Shown: positions 18,291-27,574 of the stretch, one piece after another | How the letters are laid out: each line of letters starts with the position of its first letter | Numbering within the stretch: position 1 is the stretch's first letter | Origin: Lichenibacterium minor | Lineage (GTDB): Bacteria > Pseudomonadota > Alphaproteobacteria > Rhizobiales > Beijerinckiaceae | Reading direction: 5' to 3' | Assembly: GCF_004137685.1 (NCBI RefSeq) | Contig: NZ_QYBB01000002.1 | Location: 359,875 to 423,874, forward strand | DNA length: 64,000 nucleotides | Notes under the pieces: generated by a model | Told to the model about the DNA's origin: nothing | The model's input: only the letters and a program-made list of their open reading frames with translations | The model's database searches: none | Translations under genes and position numbers: made by a program

Positions 18291-19410
18291 CGCCCAGCCG
18301 CATCGGCGACCTCTCGTCGTCGTCACCGGGGCCCTGGCGCCCTACACCCATCTCCTCTACGAGCGCCTCGCCGGCGCCATCGACCGCCCGCTCCACGTCC
18401 TGGCCTGCAGCGGGCGGGAAACCGCCCGACACTGGGACATCCCGCCCCCGAACAACTACCGTCACGCGGTGCTGCCGGGCCTGCGCTGGCATCGGAGCAC
18501 GGTCGACAATCATTACGTCAACCCCGGCGTGGCCCTTCTCCTGGCGCGGATGCGCCCCGCGGCCGTGGTGCTCAACGACTTTTCCCCGACGATGGCGGTG
18601 GCCGCGCTGGCGGCGCGCGGGCTCCGCATTCCCCACGGCGTCCGCACCGATGGGGTGCCCGAGACGGATCCCGGCCGCCGTTCCCCCGCTCACCGCGCGC
18701 TGCGCCGCGCGGTGGTGGCGGGTGCCGCCTTCGGCCTGGGGCCCAGCCGGGGCAGCGCCGAGCTGCTCGCCGCCTACGGCCTCCGCACCGGCACCTTCCG
18801 CTTGGCGCCCCTGTTCCCGGCCTGGTCGCCGGCCATCCCGCCCACCGGAGGCGACCGGCCCTACGACGTCCTCTTCTGCGGCGTGCTGGACCACCGCAAG
18901 GGGGTCGACGTCTTCATCGACATCGTTCTGGCCTGCCAGGCGCGGGGCAGGCCGCTCCGGGTGAGGGTGACGGGCGACGGGCCGATGCGGGCCGAGATGG
19001 AGCGGCGCTTCGCCGAGGCCGGCGTGGCGGCGCGCTTCGACGGCTTCCTGCAGCAGGGCGATCTCGAAGCCGTCTACGCGTCCGCCGCGCTGTTCCTCTT
19101 CCCCACCCGCGCCGACGTTTGGGGCATCGTGGTCCAGGAAGCGCTGCAATGCGGGGCCGTGCCGATCGCGTCCCCGCATTCCGGCGTGGCGCGGGAACTC
19201 CTGGCGGCGCGCGGTTGCGGTCCCGTGATCGACCTCGACGCCGACCTGTGGGCGGACGCCGTGCTGTCGCTCCTGGACGACCGGCCGCGGCGGGATGCGC
19301 TCCGAGGGGCGGGCTACCGAAGCCTGTCCGACTTCTCGGTCGACAGCGCGGTTTCGGCCTATCGGGACGCCTTGGCGCCGATCCTGAGCCGGCCCGCCGC
19401 GGACGCGTGA
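18283..19410 (+). CDS. Glycosyltransferase, family 4-like GT-B fold
   Basis: A 375-residue GT-B glycosyltransferase. The C-terminal nucleotide-sugar domain contains LFCGVLDHRKGVDVF, VTGDGPMRAEME and the EX7E motif in VQEALQCGAVPIASPHSG. The GTG at 18283 is favoured because GGGAGG precedes it and it overlaps the deacetylase stop; an ATG eight codons upstream is an alternative. It is the third gene of a coupled plus-strand group and probably adds a sugar to the lipid-linked repeat unit on the cytoplasmic face. Donor and acceptor are unknown. Confidence 0.88.
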   Translation: MIDAQPHRRPLVVVTGALAPYTHLLYERLAGAIDRPLHVLACSGRETARHWDIPPPNNYRHAVLPGLRWHRSTVDNHYVNPGVALLLARMRPAAVVLNDFSPTMAVAALAARGLRIPHGVRTDGVPETDPGRRSPAHRALRRAVVAGAAFGLGPSRGSAELLAAYGLRTGTFRLAPLFPAWSPAIPPTGGDRPYDVLFCGVLDHRKGVDVFIDIVLACQARGRPLRVRVTGDGPMRAEMERRFAEAGVAARFDGFLQQGDLEAVYASAALFLFPTRADVWGIVVQEALQCGAVPIASPHSGVARELLAARGCGPVIDLDADLWADAVLSLLDDRPRRDALRGAGYRSLSDFSVDSAVSAYRDALAPILSRPAADA

Positions 19411-19479
19411 CCGGCGGCCATACCGACCGCGTCACATCTCGGCTCGTGCGGACCCGGGGACCATGCCGTCCACAGGCTC

Positions 19480-20385
19480 TCAGGCCCCGAACATCACCAG
19501 TTCGGTATAGGCGAGGTCGCCGAGCCTGGCCGGGGACGGTCCCCGGGCATATTTCGGCGCGCGCCCGGCGAAGAACCGTCCCACGAGGCCGGGCAGGGGC
19601 GCCGTCGCGTCCACCACCAGCCAGGGAATGCCGCTCCTGACCAGCAATCGGGTCCCGACGGCGCCGAGCAGGCGCGGCAGGGTCGCCACGTCCCGACAAT
19701 AGACGAGCTGCAGGCACGGCACCGGGCCGGGCCCGATCGCCCGCCGTGCCGGGCCGATGCGGCGCCGGAGGAAGATCAGGGGCTGGGCGCCGCGGCCGTC
19801 GTCGACGACGGCGCAGAGGCATCCGTAGCCGAGGTGGTCTCGGACGAGGCGGCGGTCCGCCTCCGCGAGGTCGTCGAGCGGATCGCCCGCGCCCGCGATG
19901 CGCCCGCGCACCCCCGGCTTGACGCGGCAGAGCGCCGGCACGACGAACATCTGCCCGGAACAGAAGGCCGTGAAACCTCGCGCCTCCTGGATCGCGATCG
20001 TGTGGGGGGCGGGGCTCACGTTGAGGTAGGTGACCCCACTCCGCCGCTGCGCGACGCGGTCGAGCAGGGGCGCCTGCGCGCGGAACTCGGGCTCGACGTA
20101 CCAGCTCGACAGGTTGCAGCGCAGCCCCCCGCCGTGGCGCGCGCCGTCGTCCCAGAGCGTGAGAAGGATCCCGACCAGGCGCCCTTCGTTTTCCAGCACG
20201 ATGCCGTAGCGCGGGCAGCCCGGCAGCTCCGGGCGCTCGGCCATGCGCGCGAGACCCGCCCGCCAATAGTCCGCCGTGCGGTCGGCGAAGCCCTTCACCA
20301 GCAGGTCGACGGCGGCGGGAAGGTCCGCCTCGGCGATCGGGCGGCATCGCGACGCGGTGGGGGGCTGGGAGGTGGCCGACGGCAT
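19480..20385 (-). CDS. GNAT-like acyltransferase of the polysaccharide locus
   Basis: A 301-residue protein with two GNAT-like halves. The first half contains IAEADLPAAVDLLVKGFADR, RYGIVLENEGRLVGILLTL and NLSSWYVEPEFRAQAPLL, the pattern of acyl-CoA N-acyltransferases; the second half is more divergent. The chosen ATG at 20385 excludes an upstream low-complexity extension. Similar proteins are found in exopolysaccharide clusters, where acetyl or other acyl decoration is expected. It is transcribed towards the preceding glycosyltransferase and diverges from the flippase. Catalytic assignment is inferred from fold motifs only. Confidence 0.7.
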   Translation of the reverse strand: MPSATSQPPTASRCRPIAEADLPAAVDLLVKGFADRTADYWRAGLARMAERPELPGCPRYGIVLENEGRLVGILLTLWDDGARHGGGLRCNLSSWYVEPEFRAQAPLLDRVAQRRSGVTYLNVSPAPHTIAIQEARGFTAFCSGQMFVVPALCRVKPGVRGRIAGAGDPLDDLAEADRRLVRDHLGYGCLCAVVDDGRGAQPLIFLRRRIGPARRAIGPGPVPCLQLVYCRDVATLPRLLGAVGTRLLVRSGIPWLVVDATAPLPGLVGRFFAGRAPKYARGPSPARLGDLAYTELVMFGA

Positions 20386-20694
20386 CGTGAGGTCCCGGAA
20401 CGGGTGGTCGCGGGACCACGTCCTGCCGCATCTCGGATGCCTTGTCGATGCCGGGCATCCGTGCGGGGCGGGGCGCAGGCCGCGGTGCCGGCAACGCGCC
20501 ATTAAGCTTGCCGCGACTGCGCGGGCATCGAATCCGCGTGTTGGGCTATTTAGGAAGTCCGTATCAGGCTCACTACACACGGCCGCCGACGACGGGCACT
20601 CGCCAGCCATCGACCTCGACGGACGCGGTTGCGAGATGCAACGGCGCGAGGTCCATCGGTTTTTCGCAGTGGGTGGTCTCATGGGAGCGGGCTG
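20386..20694. other. Divergent intergenic region between acyltransferase and flippase genes
   Basis: Three hundred bases with no supported gene. It must hold promoters for both directions. The stretch around 20545-20580 is less GC-rich than its surroundings and is the likeliest promoter position, but no clean -35/-10 pair could be named. GGGAG before 20695 is the flippase ribosome site. Confidence 0.5.
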
Positions 20695-22062
20695 ATGCAC
20701 GGTGCGGCGCTAGCGCGGCGATTGGTGGAAGCCCTGAGCGCCGCAAGGGATATCGCTGGCCTGCGGGCGCGCCTGTCCGGCCAGGCGGGAAACGCTCTGT
20801 TCTCGACGTTGGACCAAGCCGCGGTCAGCGGCTTCAACTTCCTGACCGGCATCATCGTCGCTCGGACCGTCGACATCGGCAGCTTCGGCCGGTTCGCGCT
20901 CGTGATGATCGCCGTGACCCTGGCCCAGAGCGTCCACAATGCCCTGATCACCGCCCCGATGATGACCATCGTGGGGCGCCGCCAGGGCCAGTCGCGGTCG
21001 TATTTCGCCTCCCTGCTGGTCTATGCCGCCCTGTTATCGGTCGGCGGGGGGATGCTGGTCGCGGCTTTCATCGGCGGGTTGTTCGCCGCCAGGGGCGACG
21101 CGGCGCCGCCCGAGTTCATCGCCGCCGCCGGCTGCGTGGCGGCGGCGCAGAACATGCAGTTCACGCTCCGCCGCCTGCTCTTCGCCCGCACGGCCGGGGC
21201 CGCCGCCCTGCGGATGGACCTGGGCCGCGCCGGCCTCTTCGTCGTGACGGCGGCGGCTTGGCGCTACGGCCGGGGCACCACGACGGTGGAGGAGCTGTTG
21301 TGGATCCTCGCCGCTACCGCCGCTGTGACGAGCCTTCCCGCGCTCCGGCCTTACCTGCGCTTCGCCAAGCGGGGGCTCCACCTCGGCACTGTGACGCGGC
21401 GGCACGGTCCCCTGTCCCGTTGGCTGCTGCCCGTCGTGGTCCTCACCTTCGGGCAGGAGCAGGCCGTGTGGATCATCGCCGGTGTGATGCTGGGTGACGC
21501 CTCGATGGGCGGCCTCCGGGCGTCCCAATACCTCGTCGGCCTCGTGCTGCTGTTCCTGTCGTCCACCGAGAACGTCATCCCGGTCGCAGCCGCGCGCGCG
21601 CTGACGGGCGGCGGCGAGCGCGGACTGCACCGCTACCTCGGCTCGGTCGCCGTGGCGATCGGCCTCCCGATCGCCGGCGTCACCCTGGCCATGGCGGCGG
21701 GAGCGCCGCTCCTCCTCCGCCTGGTGTTCGGCACGGCCTACGACCCCTACGCGGGCTGCCTCCGCGTGCTGGCCTGCACGGTGCTGCTCGTCCTCCTGCG
21801 AGACCTCATCGCCCATCGGTTCCGCGCCATGGAGCGGACGGGGGTGATCTTCGGCGCCTTCGCGTTCAGCCTCGCCGTGTCGTTGGCGCTGGCCTACCCG
21901 CTCCTGACCCGTTGGGGGCTCGTCGGCGCCGCGCTGCTGATCCTGTGCGGCCACATGGCCTCGCTGGCCTACTTGGCGTGCAACGTGGCCACCGAGCGGC
22001 GCTCCGGGCGCTGGGCCTACCCGCCGGGCACGTCGCGCTCCGTCGCGGCGGGGCGGAAATGA
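20695..22062 (+). CDS. Polysaccharide flippase, Wzx/MATE-like
   Basis: A 455-residue polytopic membrane protein with about twelve hydrophobic helices and no large soluble domain. The opening LFSTLDQAAVSGFNFLTGIIVART and GSFGRFALVMI are typical of polysaccharide biosynthesis proteins of the MVF/Wzx superfamily, which move undecaprenyl-linked repeat units across the inner membrane. The ATG at 20695 follows GGGAGCGGGCTG; an ATG 22 codons earlier is less likely. It overlaps the next gene by four bases. Confidence 0.88.
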   Translation: MHGAALARRLVEALSAARDIAGLRARLSGQAGNALFSTLDQAAVSGFNFLTGIIVARTVDIGSFGRFALVMIAVTLAQSVHNALITAPMMTIVGRRQGQSRSYFASLLVYAALLSVGGGMLVAAFIGGLFAARGDAAPPEFIAAAGCVAAAQNMQFTLRRLLFARTAGAAALRMDLGRAGLFVVTAAAWRYGRGTTTVEELLWILAATAAVTSLPALRPYLRFAKRGLHLGTVTRRHGPLSRWLLPVVVLTFGQEQAVWIIAGVMLGDASMGGLRASQYLVGLVLLFLSSTENVIPVAAARALTGGGERGLHRYLGSVAVAIGLPIAGVTLAMAAGAPLLLRLVFGTAYDPYAGCLRVLACTVLLVLLRDLIAHRFRAMERTGVIFGAFAFSLAVSLALAYPLLTRWGLVGAALLILCGHMASLAYLACNVATERRSGRWAYPPGTSRSVAAGRK

Positions 22063-24176
22063 AGCCTTCGGTCGAAAATCCCGGCCGCTGGCGAGGGCGG
22101 ACGCGCGCCGCCCGCGCGGCGGGGTGCGACTGGGATGCATCGGCGTTTCCGTCGCTCGACCTGAGGCCCGTGGCGGCCCGTACAGCTCCGCTCGCGCTCG
22201 CGGCCCTGCTCGCCGTGGGGGGCCCCGCCGTCCGGGCGGCATCGCCCGTGGGCAGGGAGGAGCCTCCGCTGGTGATCGGGGTCGAGGCCGGCCCGCGGGC
22301 CGAGGCCGAGATCGGGCGAGCTCTCGGCCGGGTCGCCGACCTGCGCGCGTCGGGCTCGCGCCGCCCGGTCACGATCGCGCTCGGCCCCGGCACGGTGCGT
22401 CTGACCCGGCCGATCCACATCGGGCCCGAACAGGCGGGGCCGGACGACGCGCCGCTGGTGCTGCGCGCGCGGGACCCCGGCGCGACCCGTGTCGTCGGGA
22501 GTGTCCACCTGACGCCCGAGCGCGGTCCGCTCGACCCGGCGCTGGCGGCCCGGCTGCCGCCCGAGGCGCGGGCGCACGTCCTCGCCTATCGCCTGCCGGC
22601 GGCGGCCTCGTCGCGGGCCCGCATCATGGCGCCCCATCTCCTGAACTCCCCGTCCGAGCCGCTGTCGCTCGAGGTCTACGACCCCGAGGGCGCCCTCGTG
22701 CCGGCGGCTTGGCCCAAGGACGGCTGGGCGACGATCGGCGCCGTCGCGCCCGCGCCCGCGGTCGCGTCCTTCGCGGTCGACCCCGAGCGCGTGCGCCGAT
22801 GGCGCGGGGAGCCCGACCTTTGGGCGCAGGGGTACTGGCGTTGGGGATGGCTCGCCGAAACCATTCCGGTGGCCGGGCGCGACGCCGACAAGGGCCTCAT
22901 CGGCCTCGCCGACCCGCCGTTCGAAGGGTTGAAGGCCGGGGGCCGCTTCCGGGTCCTGCACGCCTTGAGCGAGCTCGACGGGCCCGGCCAATGGTGGCGC
23001 GACGAGGCCGACGGGCTGCTGCTCGCCTGGCCGCGGCGGCCCGACCCCGCCCTCGACGTCGCGGTGGTCGACGACCTGCTGGCGGTGGAGGGAGCCAGCC
23101 ACCTCCGGATCGAGGACCTCGCGTTCGAGGAAAGCCGCGGCGATCTCGTGACGGTGAAGGGCGGCGCCGACGTCGTGCTCAGCGGCGGGCGCCTCGCCTG
23201 GTCGGGCCGCGACGGCGCGGTCTTCCTGGGCGCGCGGGATGCCGGCGTCGAAGGGGTCGCCATGTCCGACATCGGCGGCACCGCCGTGGTGCTGAACGGC
23301 GGCGACCGCGCCGCGCTCGCGCCGGGCGGCCTGTTCCTGCGCCGCAGCCGGATCGCGCGTTGGGCGCGGCTCCGGCTCACCCAGAGCCCCGCGGTGTCGA
23401 TCGGCGGGGTCGGCGCCGACGTGTCGGACAACGTGCTGCACGACGCCGTCGATTCCGCCATCGTGATCCACGGCAACGACCACCGCGTCCTCCACAACGA
23501 GATTTTCCGGGTGCTGGCGGGCGGGACCGATGCGGGGGCGGTCTACGCGGGCCGGGACTGGACGGCGCGCGGCACGCTCGTCGCCGAGAATTTCATCCAC
23601 GACATCAAGGCTTCGCCCGGCGACGAGGTGAAGGGTGTCTATCTCGACGACATGACGAGCGGCTTCACCGTCAGGCGGAACCTGTTCCTGCGCGTCGACC
23701 AGGCCGTGTTCATCGGCGGTGGCCGCGACAACCTGGTCGAGGGCAATGCCTTCGTGAGCTGCGCGCCGTCGATCCACCTCGACTCGCGGGGCCAAACCTG
23801 GGCCGTCGACTCGGTCCGCGACCCTGAATCCCAGTTGAGGGCCGCCTACGCGGCCATGCCGGTGACATCGGCGCTTTGGCGCAGGCGCTATCCCGGCCTC
23901 GCCGACATCCTGTTCGACGAACCCGCGGTCGCCAAGCGCAACCGGCTCGTCGACAATCTGTTCGTGGAAGGCGGAGGGCTGTCGTTCCGCGACGGCGGCC
24001 GGGCCGAGCTGCAGGCCATCCTGGGCAACCGCGGCCCGGCCGGCATGGCGCAGCGCCCGGGGGGCGACCTTGCCGCGATTGCCGCCACGGCGCGGCGGCC
24101 CTCCGACCTCGACGGGCTGGTGGACGCGTCCGGCGCCCCCGCCTTCCATCTCGATGCCGTCGGCCCGAGGCGGTGA
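22059..24176 (+). CDS. Secreted right-handed parallel beta-helix repeat protein
   Basis: A 705-residue protein coupled to the flippase (ATGA overlap). A long polar N-region is followed by a hydrophobic segment (about residues 43-63, VAARTAPLALAALLAVGG) with cleavage expected after VRAA, so it is likely exported. Residues about 330-620 carry right-handed beta-helix rungs with repeated N-x-I/V-H or asparagine-ladder patterns such as DNVLHDAVDSAIVIHGN, AENFIHDI and RRNLFLRVDQAVFIGGG. Such helices occur in polysaccharide lyases, C5-epimerases and glycoside hydrolases. In an exopolysaccharide locus a lyase/epimerase acting on the polymer is likely, but the catalytic residues cannot be assigned. 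Confidence 0.85.
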   Translation: MKPSVENPGRWRGRTRAARAAGCDWDASAFPSLDLRPVAARTAPLALAALLAVGGPAVRAASPVGREEPPLVIGVEAGPRAEAEIGRALGRVADLRASGSRRPVTIALGPGTVRLTRPIHIGPEQAGPDDAPLVLRARDPGATRVVGSVHLTPERGPLDPALAARLPPEARAHVLAYRLPAAASSRARIMAPHLLNSPSEPLSLEVYDPEGALVPAAWPKDGWATIGAVAPAPAVASFAVDPERVRRWRGEPDLWAQGYWRWGWLAETIPVAGRDADKGLIGLADPPFEGLKAGGRFRVLHALSELDGPGQWWRDEADGLLLAWPRRPDPALDVAVVDDLLAVEGASHLRIEDLAFEESRGDLVTVKGGADVVLSGGRLAWSGRDGAVFLGARDAGVEGVAMSDIGGTAVVLNGGDRAALAPGGLFLRRSRIARWARLRLTQSPAVSIGGVGADVSDNVLHDAVDSAIVIHGNDHRVLHNEIFRVLAGGTDAGAVYAGRDWTARGTLVAENFIHDIKASPGDEVKGVYLDDMTSGFTVRRNLFLRVDQAVFIGGGRDNLVEGNAFVSCAPSIHLDSRGQTWAVDSVRDPESQLRAAYAAMPVTSALWRRRYPGLADILFDEPAVAKRNRLVDNLFVEGGGLSFRDGGRAELQAILGNRGPAGMAQRPGGDLAAIAATARRPSDLDGLVDASGAPAFHLDAVGPRR

Positions 24177-24209
24177 GCGCCATGCCGACGCCCGTCGAAG
24201 CAATGCCCG

Positions 24210-24238
24210 CCGTCAGGCCGACGGCCGGCTCCTGACGG
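24210..24238. terminator. Hairpin between convergent beta-helix and glycosyltransferase genes
   Basis: CCGTCAGG (24210-24217) and CCTGACGG (24231-24238) pair perfectly around a 13-base GC-rich loop, 33 bases after one stop and 62 bases from the other. No T-run, so a weak or Rho-assisted bidirectional terminator is the most that can be claimed. Confidence 0.4.
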
Positions 24239-24300
24239 ATCGGTGACCCGCCGGAAATGCGTCGGCGTTACCGGCGGTCGACCCGTGGCGGTCGCCGGTG

Positions 24301-25107
24301 TCAGATCCCGCCCCGTTCCGGGCCGCGGGTGCCGCGAAGGTCGGTGCCGAGTTCCGCCGCGGCGAGCATCGCGAAGCGGGGCACGACGGTGCGGTATCGG
24401 CCGTAAAGGCGCTTCGGCTCGCGGGCGAGACGATACGCCCATTCGAGGCCGGCAACCTGGAGCAGGCGGGGCGAGCGCGGGATGGTGCCGATGTTGACGT
24501 CGAACGCCGCCCCCACCCCCATCGCCACCGTGCCCGGAAGGTGGGGGGCGTGTTCGGCCATGAACAGCTCCTGCTTGGGCGTGCCGAGGCCGACCCACAG
24601 GATCTGGGCGCCGGACGCCGTGATGCGGGCCCGCATCGCCGCCGTTTCCGCCTCGTCGAGCGCGCGGAACGGCGGAGTCTCGTGCCCCGCGACCTGGAGG
24701 CCCGGCACCCTCGCCGTCATGGCGGCGGCGAGCCGCTCGGCGACACCGGGGCCGCCGCCGAGGAAGTAGTGGCGCCAGCCGGCGTCGGCTCCGGCCCGGC
24801 ACACGGCTTCCATGGAGGCGATGCCGGGCACCTGCCGGATGTTCCGATATCCCTTCATCCGGCCGACCCACACCAGGGGACGGCCGTCGGGGCAAACCAG
24901 GAGGGCCTCGTGATGGGCTCGGCGCAGACGCTCGTCGTCCTGCGAGCGCACGACGCCATGGGCGTCCCGGAACACCACGAAGGCCCCGGGGGTCCCGGCC
25001 GGCATGGCGATGCGCCGGCCGATGGCTTCGATCAGCTTGCCCATGGTGACGTCCGACACCGGCACGCCGGCGAGGCTGAACCGGCCCACCTTTTCGTCAT
25101 GTCCCAT
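24301..25107 (-). CDS. WecB/TagA/CpsF family glycosyltransferase (GT26)
   Basis: A 268-residue GT26 enzyme. Signature segments are CPDGRPLVWVGRMKG near residue 72, FLGGGPGVAERL, ILWVGLGTPKQELFM and the basic C-terminal EWAYRLAREPKRL that holds the protein at the membrane. Family members add N-acetylmannosaminuronate, N-acetylmannosamine, glucose or glucuronate to lipid-linked primers in O-antigen, teichoic acid or xanthan-type (GumM) synthesis. It overlaps the upstream glycosyltransferase by 11 bases, forming an fcl-GT4-GT26 minus-strand unit. Confidence 0.92.
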   Translation of the reverse strand: MGHDEKVGRFSLAGVPVSDVTMGKLIEAIGRRIAMPAGTPGAFVVFRDAHGVVRSQDDERLRRAHHEALLVCPDGRPLVWVGRMKGYRNIRQVPGIASMEAVCRAGADAGWRHYFLGGGPGVAERLAAAMTARVPGLQVAGHETPPFRALDEAETAAMRARITASGAQILWVGLGTPKQELFMAEHAPHLPGTVAMGVGAAFDVNIGTIPRSPRLLQVAGLEWAYRLAREPKRLYGRYRTVVPRFAMLAAAELGTDLRGTRGPERGGI

Positions 25108-26302
25108 GGATCGTCTCCCGAGTCTTTCGCGACGCCGAGGCTTCGGCGTAGATGGCGAGCAGCGCGTCGATGGCGACGCGCTCGGTCCAGCGGCTCTCGT
25201 AGGCGGCGCGGGCCTTCGCGCCCATGCGCCGGGCCTCGTCGGGCGCGGCCTCGATCCGTCGAAGTGCGGCGGCGAGCGCGCCGGCGTCGCCGGGGTCGAC
25301 CAGGAGCCCGGTTTCGCCGTCCTCGACGACGTCGGCCAGCGAGCCGATGCGCGACGCCACGACGGGCGTGCCGGCCGCGAAGGCCTCGACGATCACATTG
25401 GGCAGCCCTTCGTACCAGAGCGACGGCACCACCACGGCCGCCGCGCCCGCCATGGCGGCGCGGACCGCGGCCGCGTCGCGCGATCCAGCGAGGTCGAGGC
25501 CCGGCCGGCCGGCCAGCGCCGCCGCCATCGGCCCCTCGCCCATCACCGTCACGGACGTGTCGCGGCCGCGCGCCGCCTCGGCCAGAACCGCGAGGCCCTT
25601 CTCGGCCACGAGGCGGCCGACGTAGAGGAGCCCGGCGCGGGGCCGGGCGGACGGCGGTCCGGGGTCGGGATAGCTGTTCGGTCTGACGGCGATGCGCTCG
25701 CTCGGCAGGCCGGCCGCCACGAACCGTCCTTTAGCGAAGGGCGTCAGCGCGATGAATCGATCCACGTCGCGGTGCCAGGTGCCCCGCAGGCGGTGCCGGT
25801 CGATGGTGCGCGCGACGGCGAGGGAGCCGATGCGCGAGCCCCGATAGCAGGCGTGCAGCACGGCGCGGTAGGGTGATCGCCCGACGCAATCCTCGCAGGG
25901 GTGGCCGTCGCGGGTGAGCATCCCGTTGGCGCAGGTGACTCGGTAGTTGTGGAGGGTCTGCACCGTGGCGGCCCCGGCGGCCCGCACGGCCGCGTGCACG
26001 CCGGGCGAGACGAGCGGGAAGGTGTTGTGGACATGCACGATGTCGGGTCGGAACCGCGCGACCGCTGCCATCACGCGCGCGATGCCGCGCGGCGCGTGCG
26101 GCGCTTCGAGCGCCACGCGCAGGCGGTCGAGCCCCGTCTCGATCTCGTCGTTGTGTACCAGCAGGAGTTCGACCGCGATGCCGGTGCCGCGGAGGGCGGC
26201 TACGTCGCGTTCGACGGCCGCCTCCTCCCCACCCCGGATCTGATAGCCGTTGTGGACGACGAGGACGCGCGGCCGCCGGCGAGGGGCGTCGGGGCCGCTC
26301 AC
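25097..26302 (-). CDS. Glycosyltransferase family 4 (GT-B)
   Basis: A 401-residue GT-B glycosyltransferase. N-terminal features are [21 protein letters not shown] and [11 protein letters not shown]; a cysteine cluster [16 protein letters not shown] near residue 130 is seen in a sub-group of GT4 enzymes. The C-terminal donor domain has [26 protein letters not shown] and [19 protein letters not shown] with the EX7E pattern. Start is GTG at 26302, overlapping the fcl stop by four bases (GTGA), which gives translational coupling. Because it sits directly after the GDP-L-fucose synthase gene it is a candidate fucosyltransferase, but that is inference only. Confidence 0.9.
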   Translation of the reverse strand: MSGPDAPRRRPRVLVVHNGYQIRGGEEAAVERDVAALRGTGIAVELLLVHNDEIETGLDRLRVALEAPHAPRGIARVMAAVARFRPDIVHVHNTFPLVSPGVHAAVRAAGAATVQTLHNYRVTCANGMLTRDGHPCEDCVGRSPYRAVLHACYRGSRIGSLAVARTIDRHRLRGTWHRDVDRFIALTPFAKGRFVAAGLPSERIAVRPNSYPDPGPPSARPRAGLLYVGRLVAEKGLAVLAEAARGRDTSVTVMGEGPMAAALAGRPGLDLAGSRDAAAVRAAMAGAAAVVVPSLWYEGLPNVIVEAFAAGTPVVASRIGSLADVVEDGETGLLVDPGDAGALAAALRRIEAAPDEARRMGAKARAAYESRWTERVAIDALLAIYAEASASRKTRETIHGT

Positions 26303-27273
26303 CGGTTTCGGCCGCCGCCAGCGAGGAAATCGGCATAGGCCAAGCGGAGGCCGTCCCGCAGGCTCGTCGCCGCGCGCCAGCCGAGGCGATCGAGCCGCGA
26401 CACGTCGAGGAGCTTGCGCGGGGTCCCGTCCGGCCGCGACGTGTCGAAGACCAGTTCGCCCTGGTACCCGACGGTGTCGGCGACCATCCGGGCGAAGTCG
26501 CCGATCGCGATATCCTCGCCGCTGCCGACGTTGATGAAGCCCGGGCCCGACCAAGTCCTCATCACGAAGAGGCAGGCGTCCGCGAGGTCGTCGGCGTACA
26601 AGAACTCGCGCCTCGGCGTGCCGGTGCCCCAGATGGCCACCGACGGCGCCCCGTCGCGCTTCGCTTCGTGGAAGCGGCGGATCAGTGCGGCCGCGACATG
26701 GCCGTGCTCGGGGTGGTAGTTGTCGCCGGGCCCGAACAGGTTCGTGGGCATGACGGACACGAAATCGCTGCCGTGCTGGCGGCGATAAGCGTCGCACATC
26801 TTGATGCCGGCGATCTTGGCGACGGCATACCACTCGTTCGTCGGCTCCAGCGGCCCTGTCAGAAGTAGGTCTTCCGACATCGGCTGCGCGGCGTGCTTGG
26901 GATAGATGCAGGACGAGCCGAGATAGAGCAGCTTCGTCACACCCGACAGGTGGGCCGCATGGATGACGTTGGTGGCGATCGCGATGTTGTCGTAGATGAA
27001 GTCCGCCGGGTATCTGTCGTTGGCCAGGATGCCGCCCACCGTTCCGGCGCACAGGAACACCATGTCGGGCCGAGCCGCGGCCATGAAGGCCCGGGTCGCG
27101 GCCTGATCGCGCAGGTCGAGCTCGGACCGCGACATCGTCAGCACGTCGCAGTCCTCGCGCGCGAGCAGCCGCGCGATGGCGCTGCCTGCCATGCCGCGGT
27201 GACCGGCGATGAAGACGCGTTTTCCCGCGAAGCCCGAAGCATCCTGGCTCGTCCGCGTGGGTGCGACCTGCAT
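26299..27273 (-). CDS. fcl: GDP-L-fucose synthase
   Basis: A 324-residue short-chain epimerase/reductase that turns GDP-4-keto-6-deoxy-D-mannose into GDP-L-fucose with NADPH. The dinucleotide motif is GHRGMAG (24-30), the active-site serine region is LGSSCIYP, and the catalytic pair is Tyr149/Lys153 in [29 protein letters not shown] and [12 protein letters not shown] are diagnostic for the family. The ATG at 27273 has GCGAGGAA upstream; an earlier start adds 25 unrelated residues. It works with Gmd, encoded 3.1 kb away on the opposite strand, with the Wzz-type gene between them. Confidence 0.93.
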   Translation of the reverse strand: MQVAPTRTSQDASGFAGKRVFIAGHRGMAGSAIARLLAREDCDVLTMSRSELDLRDQAATRAFMAAARPDMVFLCAGTVGGILANDRYPADFIYDNIAIATNVIHAAHLSGVTKLLYLGSSCIYPKHAAQPMSEDLLLTGPLEPTNEWYAVAKIAGIKMCDAYRRQHGSDFVSVMPTNLFGPGDNYHPEHGHVAAALIRRFHEAKRDGAPSVAIWGTGTPRREFLYADDLADACLFVMRTWSGPGFINVGSGEDIAIGDFARMVADTVGYQGELVFDTSRPDGTPRKLLDVSRLDRLGWRAATSLRDGLRLAYADFLAGGGRNR

Positions 27274-27574
27274 GATGTTCCTCGCCGAAGCCGGAGCCGT
27301 TTCAAAGGTGGTGAAGAGGACTTTGATGCCGGCCGCTTCGGTCGACATCTCGGAGACCGGCCCATGTCGAGGACTGTGCTATCACTCGTCGATCCAAGCA
27401 ATGCAGGACCGGAATCAAAGCTAATACAACTTGTATGCGAGCCGATCGTCATGGAGAACGGCTCGCTGCGCCAACGGCCGCGGGCCTCGACTCCCGGTGT
27501 CTTGGCATCTCCCAGTCCCGATCGTGCCGGCTGCGGTGGCGAGCCCTGCGGCCGGCCGCGCCAGCACAGGCCGG
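27274..27574. other. Intergenic region between fcl and Wzz-type genes
   Basis: About 300 bases between two minus-strand genes, with no supported coding frame. The AT-richer part at about 27405-27445 (containing AGCTAATACAACTTGTATGC) may contain the promoter for fcl and its coupled glycosyltransferases. No terminator with a T-run was seen behind the Wzz-type gene. Confidence 0.4.
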
